Assembly (NCBI RefSeq): GCF_014495685.1
Contig: NZ_JACTVI010000069.1
Coordinates: forward strand, 1 to 44,621
Source: Streptomyces sp. TRM68367
Lineage (GTDB): Bacteria > Actinomycetota > Actinomycetes > Streptomycetales > Streptomycetaceae
Length of the DNA: 44,621 nucleotides
Direction: 5' to 3'
Part shown: piece by piece, positions 7,962 through 15,250 of the stretch
How the letters are laid out: every line of letters starts with the position of its first letter
Numbering within the stretch: position 1 is the first letter of the stretch
The notes under the pieces: generated by a model
What the model was told of the DNA's origin: nothing
Databases searched by the model: none
What the model saw: the letters and a program-made list of their open reading frames with translations, nothing else
Made by a program: the position numbers and the translations under genes

Positions 7962-8318
7962 CTACACACGCGCCCGGAACGCCTCGGCCCGCGCCTCCGC
8001 TCGCGCGACGAGCGCCGCCTCCCACAGCTCCGGATCGAGCGGCACGACGAGCGGCTCCGCCGCCTCATCGCGCCCAGGATTCTCGTCGTGGTGCCAGCCG
8101 CAGCCGAGCGGACACGAGAAGCGCACCATGCCGGCGAGCGGATGCCCTGGCATGTACGGGAAGTCAGGCATGGGGATCGTCGTAGGCTCGGGCAACCGCG
8201 CCGCAGCATCGGCCCGGCGCGCCGCCTCCAGCTCCGCGAGCTGCTCGCGCGGCGAGCGCTTCGGCAGCCGGGCGAGCCACTCGTCGAGGTCGTCTACGTC
8301 GTCCATGCGGCCCAGCAT
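7962..8318 (-). CDS. Hypothetical protein with Cys/His motif
   Basis: The product is 118 residues. An acidic helical N-terminus (MDDVDDLDEWLARLPKRSPR, EQLAELEAARRADAAARLPE) is followed by a short motif FSCPLGCGWHHDENPG that could bind a metal, and an Ala/Glu-rich C-terminal helix ending EAFRARV. I recognise the CPLGCGWxHDE pattern from small Streptomyces and phage proteins of unknown function. Starts at 8318 or 8306 are both possible. It lies beyond the terminator of the lysis operon, so it probably has its own promoter. Confidence 0.6.
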   Translation of the reverse strand: MLGRMDDVDDLDEWLARLPKRSPREQLAELEAARRADAAARLPEPTTIPMPDFPYMPGHPLAGMVRFSCPLGCGWHHDENPGRDEAAEPLVVPLDPELWEAALVARAEARAEAFRARV

Positions 8319-8336
8319 GACACCCCGGACACAGCA

Positions 8337-8373
8337 CAGCGCCCACCTGGTGCCGGTGCCCAGGTGGGCGCTG
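8337..8373 (-). terminator. Terminator at the end of the lysis operon
   Basis: A perfect 14-bp stem, CAGCGCCCACCTGG with its complement, encloses a 9-base loop. It starts 23 nt past the stop codon of the last lysis-region gene (8397) on the minus strand. It is the strongest simple hairpin in the window. Confidence 0.75.
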
Positions 8374-8396
8374 CAAGGGAGGTCACCGGGGTCGCC

Positions 8397-8684
8397 TCAC
8401 TTGAGGACGAACGCCAGGATGCCGGAGATGGCACCCACCACGCCGGTCAGCGCACCGATGGCCGGGATGGGCCACCGGTTGCGCTTGAGTTCCTCCACCT
8501 CGTTGCGCATCCTCTCCAACTCACCCTCGAAGTCGGCGCGCAGCTGCCGGACGTCTTGATCGGTGCGGTTCGTCCGCTCGACGAGGACCGCGAGGGAACC
8601 CTTGATGTCGGCGAGGCCCGTACGGATCTCCCCTCGTAGTTCGGAGAGCTCAACCGCAAGCGCGGTCTGCTCCGGAGCGCTCAC
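8397..8684 (-). CDS. Coiled-coil protein with C-terminal membrane anchor
   Basis: The 95-residue protein opens MSAPEQTALAVELSELRGEI and has a long heptad-like helix (about 10-70, with VERTNRTDQDVRQLRADFE), a basic KRNRWP turn and one hydrophobic C-terminal segment ending GVVGAISGILAFVLK. This layout (DUF2746-like) is frequent beside phage holins. It may act as a second holin, an antiholin or a spanin-like partner. The GTG start at 8684 overlaps the holin's TGA stop, and AGGAAGGGG supplies the ribosome site, so the two are translationally coupled. Confidence 0.7.
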   Translation of the reverse strand: MSAPEQTALAVELSELRGEIRTGLADIKGSLAVLVERTNRTDQDVRQLRADFEGELERMRNEVEELKRNRWPIPAIGALTGVVGAISGILAFVLK

Positions 8685-8911
8685 CCCTTCCTGCCCTTGA
8701 CGTCCTCCGTTAGCCCGGGGCCGTCGGCGTTGCCGACCGCGAGCGCGATGAGCACGGTCATGACCGCGGAACCCGCCGCAAGCGACAGCCCGTCGGCCCA
8801 CGGCGCGTCCACGATGCCAACCTTGTCCAGCCCCAACGACGCGACCAGCACGCCCGCGGCAGTGCGGACGGCTCGCTCGCCGGTGGCCTTCCAAAAAGCA
8901 CGGGTGAACAT
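8681..8911 (-). CDS. Holin, phage r1t type
   Basis: The 76-residue protein opens MFTRAFWKATGERAVRTAAG, followed by hydrophobic segment 1 (about 17-30), LDKVGIVDAPWADGLSLAAG and segment 2 (SAVMTVLIALAVGN), ending in a hydrophilic KGRKG tail. The MFTRAFWKA-ERA start, two membrane segments and GIVDAPW between them are characteristic of the r1t holin family. Holins form lesions in the membrane that let the endolysin out. ATG 8911 has an ideal AGGAGGGGG site upstream, which is why the longer frame to 8980 is rejected. It sits two genes after the amidase in the operon. Confidence 0.8.
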   Translation of the reverse strand: MFTRAFWKATGERAVRTAAGVLVASLGLDKVGIVDAPWADGLSLAAGSAVMTVLIALAVGNADGPGLTEDVKGRKG

Positions 8912-8928
8912 CGGGGTACCCCCTCCTT

Positions 8929-9219
8929 CTAGACCTTCCGGACCCTCAGCCGGTCCCAGGACGTGCGGCCCGGAGGCCACTTGGACGGCAGCCCGGTGAC
9001 GCCGAGCTGCCGCAGGTATTCCTCATACGACTCCACGTGTGCCGGCGTGAGCACCGGCCCCGGGGTCTCCTCCTGGAACTGGCCGCAGCCCACCGCCACG
9101 AGGCGCTCCCCCATGGCGGTGAACACCCGCGACCGCTTCCCGATGGCCGGCCGCGTGCCGTTCATGAAGAACGAGGCGCCCGGGTACGGCTGCCGCCCGG
9201 GCATCCCGCTGGAGGCCAC
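8929..9219 (-). CDS. Hypothetical lysis-region protein
   Basis: The 96-residue protein starts near the amidase stop with a GTG (9219) 6 nt after GGAAGG. It reads ASSGMPGRQPYPGASFFMNG, then RVFTAMGERLVAVGCGQF, VESYEEYLRQLGVTGLPSKW and a basic end. It has no membrane segment. Located between amidase and holin genes, it could be a small tail or lysis accessory protein. The GRQPYPGASFF-KHG-like opening is seen in actinophage proteins linked to endolysins, but I cannot assign a role. Confidence 0.55.
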   Translation of the reverse strand: MASSGMPGRQPYPGASFFMNGTRPAIGKRSRVFTAMGERLVAVGCGQFQEETPGPVLTPAHVESYEEYLRQLGVTGLPSKWPPGRTSWDRLRVRKV

Positions 9220-9221
9220 GG

Positions 9222-10184
9222 TCAGCCTTCCTTCCACACCAGCGCAGTCAGCACAGCACTGGTGACCGTGACCGGCTGATCGGACTGGTTCAGCAGCCGC
9301 ACACGTATACCCCGCCCCTTGGCCAGCCGCTTCGTCAGCGGCACGACACCGAAGGATCCGCCGGCCGTGCCCGTGATCTCGTCGATCGGGTGGTCCTGCT
9401 TGTGCTCGTCACCCTCGTACTCCGACATGCGGACCTGGACGACCTCGCCGACCGGCAGGCCCTCAATCGTCAGGCTGATGCTGCCGGTGAAACGCGCCGC
9501 CCCGCGCACGAACACGCTGCCGCCCGTGGCGTGGTCGCTCGCAGTGTCGGCCCACTCCTGCGTGTACTCGATCGAGTCCCACGCGCCGGGCTTGAGCGTG
9601 TACGGCTTAGCGAGGCCGAGGTTCACGTAATCGGGCATGTCGTCCTCCTGTGTCTTGCCGGTGGCCCGGGCGACGATCCCCGGGAACACGCGCTCCCTGA
9701 ACTGCTTCACGCGGGCATCGCCCGGGCAGCTGTGCGCGCTCGGGTTCCACTGGCTGAACTGGCGGTGATAGCCGAACCCGGAGTCATCCCAGGTGCAGCA
9801 GATACGCAGCGGGATGCCGTGCTCCTGGTGCAGCCACACCCCGAGCCGGATGAGCGTCTCCACCTGCTCATCCGTCCACGGGTCGCTCGCTTGCAGGTTG
9901 GATGCCGACTCCAGCGACACGGCCCCGCTGCCGTCCGAGCGGAGGTTCGCCGCCGCGTTCGCATCCGCCCGCGTCTGCGTCCCGATGTACTGGGCGAGGG
10001 AGCCGTCATACCCAAGGCCGAAGTGCGATTCGAGGTTGGTGGAGTCGTGCCAGTACTCATACGTCCGCTCAGGCGTCCACGGCGCGACGATGCTATGCAC
10101 GATGAACTGCGTCGGCCGGATCGCGGGCTGATCGTCGCTCTCCGGCTGGAGCTCCATCTTCTTCGCGAAAGGGCACCAGGCCAT
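9222..10184 (-). CDS. Endolysin, N-acetylmuramoyl-L-alanine amidase
   Basis: The 320-residue protein has an N-terminal Amidase_2 (PGRP-like) domain, about residues 20-165: FIVHSIVAPW supplies the first zinc His (H30), YHRQFSQWNPS the second (H140), and AHSCPGD the Cys ligand (C153). ESHFGLGYDGSLAQYI is the substrate-groove strand. The C-terminal half (about 185-320) is beta-rich with no known repeat and probably binds the cell wall; a linker joins it at QEDDMPDYV. It cleaves the bond between MurNAc and the stem peptide for host lysis. It follows the papain-like gene by 3 nt in the same operon. Confidence 0.9.
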   Translation of the reverse strand: MAWCPFAKKMELQPESDDQPAIRPTQFIVHSIVAPWTPERTYEYWHDSTNLESHFGLGYDGSLAQYIGTQTRADANAAANLRSDGSGAVSLESASNLQASDPWTDEQVETLIRLGVWLHQEHGIPLRICCTWDDSGFGYHRQFSQWNPSAHSCPGDARVKQFRERVFPGIVARATGKTQEDDMPDYVNLGLAKPYTLKPGAWDSIEYTQEWADTASDHATGGSVFVRGAARFTGSISLTIEGLPVGEVVQVRMSEYEGDEHKQDHPIDEITGTAGGSFGVVPLTKRLAKGRGIRVRLLNQSDQPVTVTSAVLTALVWKEG

Positions 10185-10187
10185 GGG

Positions 10188-10994
10188 TCACACTCCCTTC
10201 GCAGCGAGAAGTTCCCGGATGTCCGCGGCCAGCTCGGCCGACGACACCGGGCCCGACACCGGAGCCGGGTCCGGCGTGGGAGTGCCGACGAGGGCGGGCA
10301 CGGTCACGTCTCCCTGCTGGTTCAGCAGCCATGCCATGTCAGCCTCCGTGATGTAGCCGGAGCCGCCGTCACCCCACGCTGCCCCCCAGGAGTTGTCCAG
10401 CCGGAACTGGCCACCGTCCCACCCGGCGACGATGAGTTCGTGGCCGCCCGCCACCGGGGAGGACGGATCGACGGTGACCGTCCCGTCGGCCGAGGGCTGG
10501 AACATGCTGTTCAGCCACAGCACGCCGAGCATGACGGGCCCGTCCTGAAGGGCGGACTTGAGCGCGCCCACGCCGAAACCGTGCGTGTAGCCCGTGGCGA
10601 GCCCGAGCTGCTGGAGCGCCTTCGCGGCGGCCAGACTGGAGCTGCCGGTGTCGTCCGGCGGATACGTGCCCGGGATGCTGTCCAGGGTCGTGGCGAGCCC
10701 GTACAGGGCCATCGCGAGACCCTCATTCACCTCGCGCACCCCCTGGGTGGTCTGCACGCTGGTGAGGCCCTGCCGTACCGCGCTGTCCGTGCCGAGCAGC
10801 CCGGCAGCCGCCTGCCCGGTGCAACTGCCCGTGTCGCCCTGATCGAAGACAGGCACGCGCCGCGTCCACTGCACGGGCTGGATCGCCGACGACGGCAGCA
10901 CGCCGTGCGCGAACCGCAGCGACCGTGCATCGTGCTCTACGTGCCGCCCGAGACGGTACGGCCCTGCCCCTTCCGGGATGTGAGTTACCTGCAT
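10188..10994 (-). CDS. Papain-like (C1 family) cysteine peptidase
   Basis: The 268-residue protein has all three parts of a C1 active site: the oxyanion Gln and nucleophile Cys in VFDQGDTGSCTGQAAAG (Q52, C58), the His in GGHELIVAGWD (H185), and the Asn in LDNSWGAAWGDGGSGYI (N201). There is no signal peptide or propeptide. The C-terminal tail (about 225-268) is Pro-rich and then helical (ELAADIRELLAAKGV), possibly an attachment point to the particle. ATG 10994 has GGAG 8 nt upstream and is preferred over the GTG at 11021. Neighbours are the fibre cassette and the amidase, so it may be virion-borne or act during lysis. Confidence 0.85.
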   Translation of the reverse strand: MQVTHIPEGAGPYRLGRHVEHDARSLRFAHGVLPSSAIQPVQWTRRVPVFDQGDTGSCTGQAAAGLLGTDSAVRQGLTSVQTTQGVREVNEGLAMALYGLATTLDSIPGTYPPDDTGSSSLAAAKALQQLGLATGYTHGFGVGALKSALQDGPVMLGVLWLNSMFQPSADGTVTVDPSSPVAGGHELIVAGWDGGQFRLDNSWGAAWGDGGSGYITEADMAWLLNQQGDVTVPALVGTPTPDPAPVSGPVSSAELAADIRELLAAKGV

Positions 10995-11017
10995 GCTCAA
11001 CTCCGTCTCAGTTCTCG

Positions 11018-11299
11018 TCACACGGGTGAATAGCCGGACAGGCGCCGCGCCGTCGCGTCCGGGATGCCGGCCGCGAGGAGCGCCTGGTAGTCGTCCTGGC
11101 TCTCCGCGGCCTCCTGGGCCTGGATGTCGGCCCTGTGCTGGGCCTGGGCCTGCTCAATGGCGGCCCGCTTCGCGTTGTACTCCTCCTCGGTCAGCAGCGT
11201 GGCGTCCGCCGGGTGCTGCGGGTCAGCGTCGGTGGTGACGAGTTCCTGCACCGTGCCGTCGGGGAACTCGTAGTAGAACGTCTGCTGTGTTCCTGCCAT
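11018..11299 (-). CDS. Small partner of fibre cassette, copy 1
   Basis: The 93-residue protein starts MAGTQQTFYYEFPDGTVQEL, has a helical charged middle LLTEEEYNAKRAAIEQAQAQ, and ends DDYQALLAAGIPDATARRLS followed by GYSPV. The middle and end are shared with the genes at 12167 and 13244 (EEYxxR..I..A, DYxALxxxGIPxATAxRLxGY). Each of the three follows a larger Cys-rich protein within about 20 nt. A chaperone or accessory role for the larger protein is inferred from this constant pairing, as with tail-fibre assembly proteins; no known domain is visible. It is followed by the papain-like gene. Confidence 0.65.
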   Translation of the reverse strand: MAGTQQTFYYEFPDGTVQELVTTDADPQHPADATLLTEEEYNAKRAAIEQAQAQHRADIQAQEAAESQDDYQALLAAGIPDATARRLSGYSPV

Positions 11300-11311
11300 C
11301 GATCCCGCTCC

Positions 11312-12067
11312 TTAGGCCTCAGCGATGCTGTTGAGGAACACGCGCAGGGTGGCCTGAATGCGGGTGATCTCCGCCCCGCCAGACCCCCGGCCTGCCTGAA
11401 TGTTCATGGTGATAGTCCGCGTCTCGCCCGGAGCAAGCCGCACCTCGTTGATCTTGTTTTCCTGCACGTGCGTGCCGAAGATCGTCGAGCTGCCTGTGTT
11501 GCCCAGGTACGACAGGTCGTCGTTGTCCAGGCCAGTAGCGCCGCCGCTGTCCGGCGGAAGGGTCAGGTCCAGGTCAACCTCCCTGAACAGCAGCCCGAGC
11601 GCAGGACGACACGGGTCCGGATTGGTGACCGTGATACTGAGGGTGTCGATCGTCGTCTGATCGCTCGCCGGCACGGCGATCGGAGTTGCCAACGTGCCGT
11701 TCTTCGACGCGTTGAAATAGCTCTGCATCAGGGGAGGTTCGCCCTTGAGTTCGCCCGTGGCCGGGTCGCAGTAGACGCCTGTCGCGTTCGTGTCGATCGG
11801 GCACGCGTACGGCCACGCCGCGGTCTTCGCGGTCAGGGGCTCTGCCTGGGTACCAGCACCGGTGATACCGCAACCGGCGGTCACAGACGCCAAGCCTGCG
11901 GGCACGTACAGACCGCCGGAATCGATCGTGAGCGCGTTGCCGGGCGTCGGGGACACGTCCGCGCCGACCACGTACGGACTGGACGTGCTGCCGTTGCCGT
12001 CCACCGTGGTGCCAGAACCTGCAATGACCGTGCACTTGCACCCACGTGCACCACTGCAACAGGCCAA
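11312..12067 (-). CDS. Tail fibre-like protein of cassette, copy 1
   Basis: The 251-residue protein begins (TTG 12067) with a Cys motif ACCSGARGCKCTVIAG and TVDGNGSTSSPYVV, then TAGCGITGAGTQAEPLT with WPYACPID and GVYCDPATGELKGEP, a variable stretch, and a C-terminal beta domain (NPDPCRPALGLLFREVD, RLAPGETRTITMNIQAGRGS). The same order recurs in the genes at 12495 and 13589. Family layout and position after minor tail genes indicate a tail-tip or receptor-binding component. TTG 12067 is chosen because AGGAG lies 8 nt upstream and the leader hairpin is then at its usual distance. Confidence 0.65.
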   Translation of the reverse strand: MACCSGARGCKCTVIAGSGTTVDGNGSTSSPYVVGADVSPTPGNALTIDSGGLYVPAGLASVTAGCGITGAGTQAEPLTAKTAAWPYACPIDTNATGVYCDPATGELKGEPPLMQSYFNASKNGTLATPIAVPASDQTTIDTLSITVTNPDPCRPALGLLFREVDLDLTLPPDSGGATGLDNDDLSYLGNTGSSTIFGTHVQENKINEVRLAPGETRTITMNIQAGRGSGGAEITRIQATLRVFLNSIAEA

Positions 12068-12093
12068 GGGGACCACTCCTGTCGGAGAGCTAC

Positions 12094-12126
12094 GCCCGGC
12101 CCAGAACCAGCGGCAATCTCAGTTTA
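12094..12126 (-). promoter_or_regulatory. Leader stem-loop element 1 with -10 box
   Basis: Stem-loop at 12094-12114 (loop UUCUGGG), -10 box TAAACT at 12121-12126, 6 nt between them. The hairpin ends 26 nt before TTG 12067. A terminator-like inverted repeat (GCCCCG/CGGGGC) lies just upstream, between this promoter and the stop of the previous gene. Confidence 0.7.
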
Positions 12127-12166
12127 TGGGCCCCGCCCATCAGGCACGGGGCACCAGTCGGCGACG

Positions 12167-12484
12167 CTACCCCGCGGTTTGGGTGTACCCGGTCAGCCGC
12201 TGCGCGGTGGCGGCCGGGATCCCCGCGCCGATCAGCGCGTCATAGTCGGCTCTCGCCTCATGCTGCCGCGCTGCTTCGGCGTCGACGACGCGCTGCCCGT
12301 TCGCCGCGTTGATCTCGTCCAGCCGCGCCTGATACTCGTCCTGCGTGACGATGCGGCCCGGCGACGGCAGTGCTTGTGAGCCGGGCTGTCCCTGCTCCCA
12401 CGACGTGGCGTACACGCCGCCGTTGTCGAGGAGCGCGTACAGGGTCTCCATCGGCGTGGTGCTGGGCTCGGCCGGGAAGGTCAT
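12167..12484 (-). CDS. Small partner of fibre cassette, copy 2
   Basis: This 105-residue paralogue of the genes at 11018 and 13244 opens MTFPAEPSTTPMETLYALLD, then IVTQDEYQARLDEINAANGQ, and ends ARADYDALIGAGIPAATAQR before LTGYTQTAG. AGGAG lies 7 nt upstream of ATG 12484, which supports this start over an upstream in-frame ATG. It follows the larger cassette protein (12495-13181) by 10 nt, so the two are almost certainly co-transcribed. The N-terminal part differs most between the three copies, while the last 30 residues are the most similar. Confidence 0.65.
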   Translation of the reverse strand: MTFPAEPSTTPMETLYALLDNGGVYATSWEQGQPGSQALPSPGRIVTQDEYQARLDEINAANGQRVVDAEAARQHEARADYDALIGAGIPAATAQRLTGYTQTAG

Positions 12485-12494
12485 CGAGGTTCTC

Positions 12495-13181
12495 CTAGCG
12501 CGTGAAGAAGAAGGCACGCAGGATCCCCTGCACGCTCGTGATGTTCGTGGTGCCCTCGGAACGCCCGGCGGTGGCGTCGAAACACACGTCGACGCTGGCG
12601 CCAGGGGCTACGAAGCCTTGCCCGAGCACCTTCGTGTTCTGGTCGTGCCAGCCCTGATACGTCTGGTTCGACAGGTTGCGGACGCGGGTCATGTTGTCGC
12701 CGGTCTGCCCGGTCTCGATGGCACTGTTAGGGCCGAGATCCACGGTGATGTCGACCTCGCGGGACACGATCAACGTTGCCGGACGACAAGGGTCCGGGTT
12801 GACGAACGTGGCACAGAACGTCGCGATGGTCTCGTTGATGCCCGTCGGCCCTGGAAGTGGTGGGCTGAACGTCTGGCTGAAGAACTGCGACGACGAAGAT
12901 GAGTACGGCTTCGGCTCACCCCGCAGTTGCCCGGTGGCCGGGTCGCAGTAGACCCCCGTGGAGCTGGCGGCGATGTCGCACGCGTACGGCCACGCGCCCA
13001 CCGCGACGGTGAGCGGCGCCTCATCGGAGCCATCACCGGTCAGCCCGCACCCCGTTGTGGGCAAGGCGCCGGTGGCGCTGATGACGACAGGGTTGGACGT
13101 GCTGCCGCTGCCGTCCACCGTGACACCGGGACCCGCGACAATCGTGCACTTGCACCCGCGGGCGCCATTGCAGCAGGCCAA
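12495..13181 (-). CDS. Tail fibre-like protein of cassette, copy 2
   Basis: The 228-residue paralogue of the genes at 11312 and 13589 has ACCNGARGCKCTIVAGPGVT, GSTSNPVVI, TGCGLTGDGSDEAPLTVAVG with AWPYACDI, GVYCDPATGQLRGEPKP, then a Ser/Pro-rich variable part and the C-terminal domain (NPDPCRPATLIVSREVDITV, GFVAPGASVDVCFDATAGRS). It lacks the central GGLYVPxGxA segment of the other two, so it is the shortest. TTG 13181 is favoured: GGGAG is 8 nt upstream, and the first codons match those of copy 1. Confidence 0.65.
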   Translation of the reverse strand: MACCNGARGCKCTIVAGPGVTVDGSGSTSNPVVISATGALPTTGCGLTGDGSDEAPLTVAVGAWPYACDIAASSTGVYCDPATGQLRGEPKPYSSSSSQFFSQTFSPPLPGPTGINETIATFCATFVNPDPCRPATLIVSREVDITVDLGPNSAIETGQTGDNMTRVRNLSNQTYQGWHDQNTKVLGQGFVAPGASVDVCFDATAGRSEGTTNITSVQGILRAFFFTR

Positions 13182-13210
13182 GGGGACCACTCCCAACCGG
13201 AAGAGCTCTC

Positions 13211-13246
13211 GCCCGGCCCACAACCAGCAGCTACAGCAGGAGTCTA
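13211..13246 (-). promoter_or_regulatory. Leader stem-loop element 2 with -10 box
   Basis: Stem-loop at 13211-13231 (loop UUGUGGG; the third stem pair is U-G instead of C-G), -10 box TAGACT at 13241-13246, 9 nt between them. The hairpin ends 29 nt before TTG 13181. The -10 box contains the TAG stop codon of the previous gene. Confidence 0.7.
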
Positions 13247-13579
13247 GCTTTCGCCTACGTCAAGCATGCTGGCGTCCGGCCCGGTGTAACCGGACAGGCG
13301 GCGAGCCGTCTCCTCCGCAAGACCGAGCAGGCTGAGGGCGAGGAAGTCCGCGCGTGAGCGCCCCAGCTCGGCGGCCTCCACCTCGGCGATCCGCGCGGCC
13401 TGCACCTCTTCCAGGGCCTTCACCCGCTCCTGATACCGCTCCTCGGACACGAAGCTGCCCGGCCGGCTGAGTTCGGGCACGGCACCAGCCGTCACCTCGA
13501 TCCGGCCGACAGAGCCGTCTTCGTAGATGACGTGATGGACGGCCCCCGTGTCCTCGGTCGGCTCGAATCCTTCAAGCAT
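13244..13579 (-). CDS. Small partner of fibre cassette, copy 3
   Basis: The 111-residue paralogue of the genes at 11018 and 12167 starts MLEGFEPTEDTGAVHHVIYE, continues DGSVGRIEVTAGAVPEL, has the charged helix SFVSEERYQERVKALEEVQA, and ends LGLAEETARRLSGYTGPD with an extra tail SMLDVGES. The N-terminal DGSVxxIEV strands resemble DGTVQELV of copy 1, so the fold probably begins with a small beta-hairpin before the helix. Its TAG stop is used as part of the next promoter's -10 box. Confidence 0.65.
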   Translation of the reverse strand: MLEGFEPTEDTGAVHHVIYEDGSVGRIEVTAGAVPELSRPGSFVSEERYQERVKALEEVQAARIAEVEAAELGRSRADFLALSLLGLAEETARRLSGYTGPDASMLDVGES

Positions 13580-13588
13580 GGTTATCCC

Positions 13589-14422
13589 TCACAGACTGAT
13601 CATCAGGGCACGGATGATGCCGATGATCCGGTAGTAGTAGGCGCCGCCCGAGCCCCTGCCGACCGTCGCGCCGAAGCTGACCGTCATCGACGCCCCCGGG
13701 GCGAGCGTGCCACCCGCCAACACCTTCGTCGCCTGCGAGTGGGCGCCGTTGATCTGCGAGGTGCCGCTGTTGCGGGTGTAGTACATCTCGTCACCGTCGA
13801 AGCCCGTAGCTGCTCCGGCTCCCGTCGGCAGAACGAGGAACGTGTCTACCTCGCGCTCGACGACGACGAACGCAGGACGGCACGTGTCGGGGTTGGTGAT
13901 CGACGTGGAGAACGTATCGGCGATCTGGATTGCCCCGGACGGGACTTCCACATCGTTGTACGTGCGTGTCTCCGCGTACCGGGTCATCGACACCTGCCCG
14001 CGTGGCTCCGACCGCAGGACTCCGTTGCTGTCGCAGACGACGACGCCGCCGAAGTCGTCCACGCTGCACTCGTAGGGCCACGTGCCGGTGGCGGCCGTGA
14101 GCGGTGCACTGCCGGAACCGTCACCGGTCAGGCCGCAGCCGGTGGAGACTGTGGCCGCGCCGGTCGGCACGAAAAGCCCGCCGTCAGGGCCGAACGCGAT
14201 GTTGTTCCCGGCCTGGTCAGACAGGTCCGCCGAGACGACGCCGGTCGACGAGTCGTACGCGATGCCGTCCCCGGCGGAGATGCACGGCCGGACGTCCTCA
14301 CAGCCGATCACAGCGGACACGACGTACGGATTCAGCGTGCTGCCAGCGCCCGCCACCTCGGCGTTCTCGCCAGCGATGACGACGCAGTTACAGCCGTCTC
14401 CGCCACACTGACACCTGGCCAA
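13589..14422 (-). CDS. Tail fibre-like protein of cassette, copy 3
   Basis: At 277 residues this is the longest of the three cassette proteins. It starts ARCQCGGDGCNCVVIAGENA, then GAGSTLNPYVVSAVIGCEDV, an inserted segment (GDGIAYDSSTGVVSADLSDQ, GNNIAFGPDGGLFVP), TGCGLTGDGSGSAPLTAATG, VVVCDSNGVLRSEPRG, and the C-terminal domain NPDTCRPAFVVVEREVDTFL, GTLAPGASMTVSFGATVGRG. The 'GDGIAYDSSTGVV..LS' unit is typical of phage tail fibre shafts. TTG 14422 has AAGGGG 8 nt upstream. Being most complex and nearest the tail genes, it may represent the ancestral copy. Confidence 0.65.
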   Translation of the reverse strand: MARCQCGGDGCNCVVIAGENAEVAGAGSTLNPYVVSAVIGCEDVRPCISAGDGIAYDSSTGVVSADLSDQAGNNIAFGPDGGLFVPTGAATVSTGCGLTGDGSGSAPLTAATGTWPYECSVDDFGGVVVCDSNGVLRSEPRGQVSMTRYAETRTYNDVEVPSGAIQIADTFSTSITNPDTCRPAFVVVEREVDTFLVLPTGAGAATGFDGDEMYYTRNSGTSQINGAHSQATKVLAGGTLAPGASMTVSFGATVGRGSGGAYYYRIIGIIRALMISL

Positions 14423-14449
14423 GATGCCCACCCCTTCGAGGCGATCCCG

Positions 14450-14484
14450 GCCCGGCCCACAACCAGCAGCTCACGGCCAGTCTA
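14450..14484 (-). promoter_or_regulatory. Leader stem-loop element 3 with -10 box
   Basis: Stem-loop at 14450-14470 (loop UUGUGGG; U-G at the third pair as in element 2), -10 box TAGACT at 14479-14484, 8 nt between. The hairpin ends 27 nt before TTG 14422. Confidence 0.7.
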
Positions 14485-14497
14485 GAACCCGCACCGG

Positions 14498-15223
14498 TCA
14501 GCCGTAGAGCTCCAGGAACACCGCGCCGTGCATGCCGGGCGTGCCCTGCACGCTCGCCCCGTCGCGCGCGAACCCGCCTGCCGCGCCGCCGCCGTAGCCG
14601 CGGCCTGCACCGCCGCCGCCGTTAGATGACCGCGGGAACCCACCGTGCCCCATGTGCGACTCGCCGCCCTCGCCGGACTGGCCCTGAAAGCCGGTCAGCC
14701 GAAACGCTCCTCCTCCGTGTCCGCCGCCCATGGCGATCTGGCCCTCACCCGCGAGCGGGCCGGGGGTCCCGGAGAAGCAGACGAAACCGTTACCGGAGTC
14801 CATCACGGCCGCGCCGCCCGACCCTCCGTTCGCGGTCACGAGGCCGCCGAACGAGGAGTTACCGCCGTCCCCTCCGTCGGAGTTCGAGCCGCCCGCCGTG
14901 CCTCTTTCACCGACGATGATCGTCTCGACCGTGCCGAGCGCGGACGCCTCGATCAACGACTCCGAATAACCGCCGCCGGCACCGCCGGGCTGCGTCACGG
15001 TCTCACTCCTCCCAGCCGAGGCGCCTGCCGCTCCGCCGCCAGCACCCTGCACCTTCACACGCACACGCGCCAGCCAGGCAAAGTCAGACTTGCGGAACTG
15101 GTAGTTCCCAGGTTCGTTGAACACGAGGACCTGCCGCAGCCCCATCGTGCCCGGCTTCAGGCACAGCTCCCCGGTGGTCTCATCCACGGTGAAGTAGGTG
15201 TCACACACGCAGGCACGCGCCAT
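14498..15223 (-). CDS. Glycine-rich tail fibre protein
   Basis: The 241-residue protein starts with the same kind of Cys motif as the cassette proteins (MARACVCDTYFTVDETTGEL), then a short beta domain LVFNEPGNYQFRKSDFAWLA and a Gly-rich body (GGDGGNSSFGGLVTANGGSG, GGGGAGRGYGGGAAGGFARD) ending MHGAVFLELYG. Gly-rich bodies of this kind form polyglycine-II-like lattices at phage fibre tips, as in adhesins of several siphoviruses. FARDGxSVQGTPGMHG before the C-terminus matches the usual tip ending. It is likely part of the host-recognition apparatus. Confidence 0.75.
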   Translation of the reverse strand: MARACVCDTYFTVDETTGELCLKPGTMGLRQVLVFNEPGNYQFRKSDFAWLARVRVKVQGAGGGAAGASAGRSETVTQPGGAGGGYSESLIEASALGTVETIIVGERGTAGGSNSDGGDGGNSSFGGLVTANGGSGGAAVMDSGNGFVCFSGTPGPLAGEGQIAMGGGHGGGAFRLTGFQGQSGEGGESHMGHGGFPRSSNGGGGAGRGYGGGAAGGFARDGASVQGTPGMHGAVFLELYG

Positions 15224-15250
15224 GGGGACTCTCCCAAGCGTTCAAACGGT

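Noticed and set aside
9390..11033. Plus-strand frame of 547 codons over the amidase and peptidase genes
   Set aside because: Antisense to two genes with intact active sites; Arg/Val/Ala-rich without motifs.
11135..12379. Plus-strand frame of 414 codons over the fibre cassette
   Set aside because: Shadow of the cassette genes, which are conserved among three copies.
11018..14484. A diversity-generating retroelement acting on the triplicated fibre genes
   Set aside because: No reverse transcriptase, no adenine-biased variable repeat and no template repeat seen.
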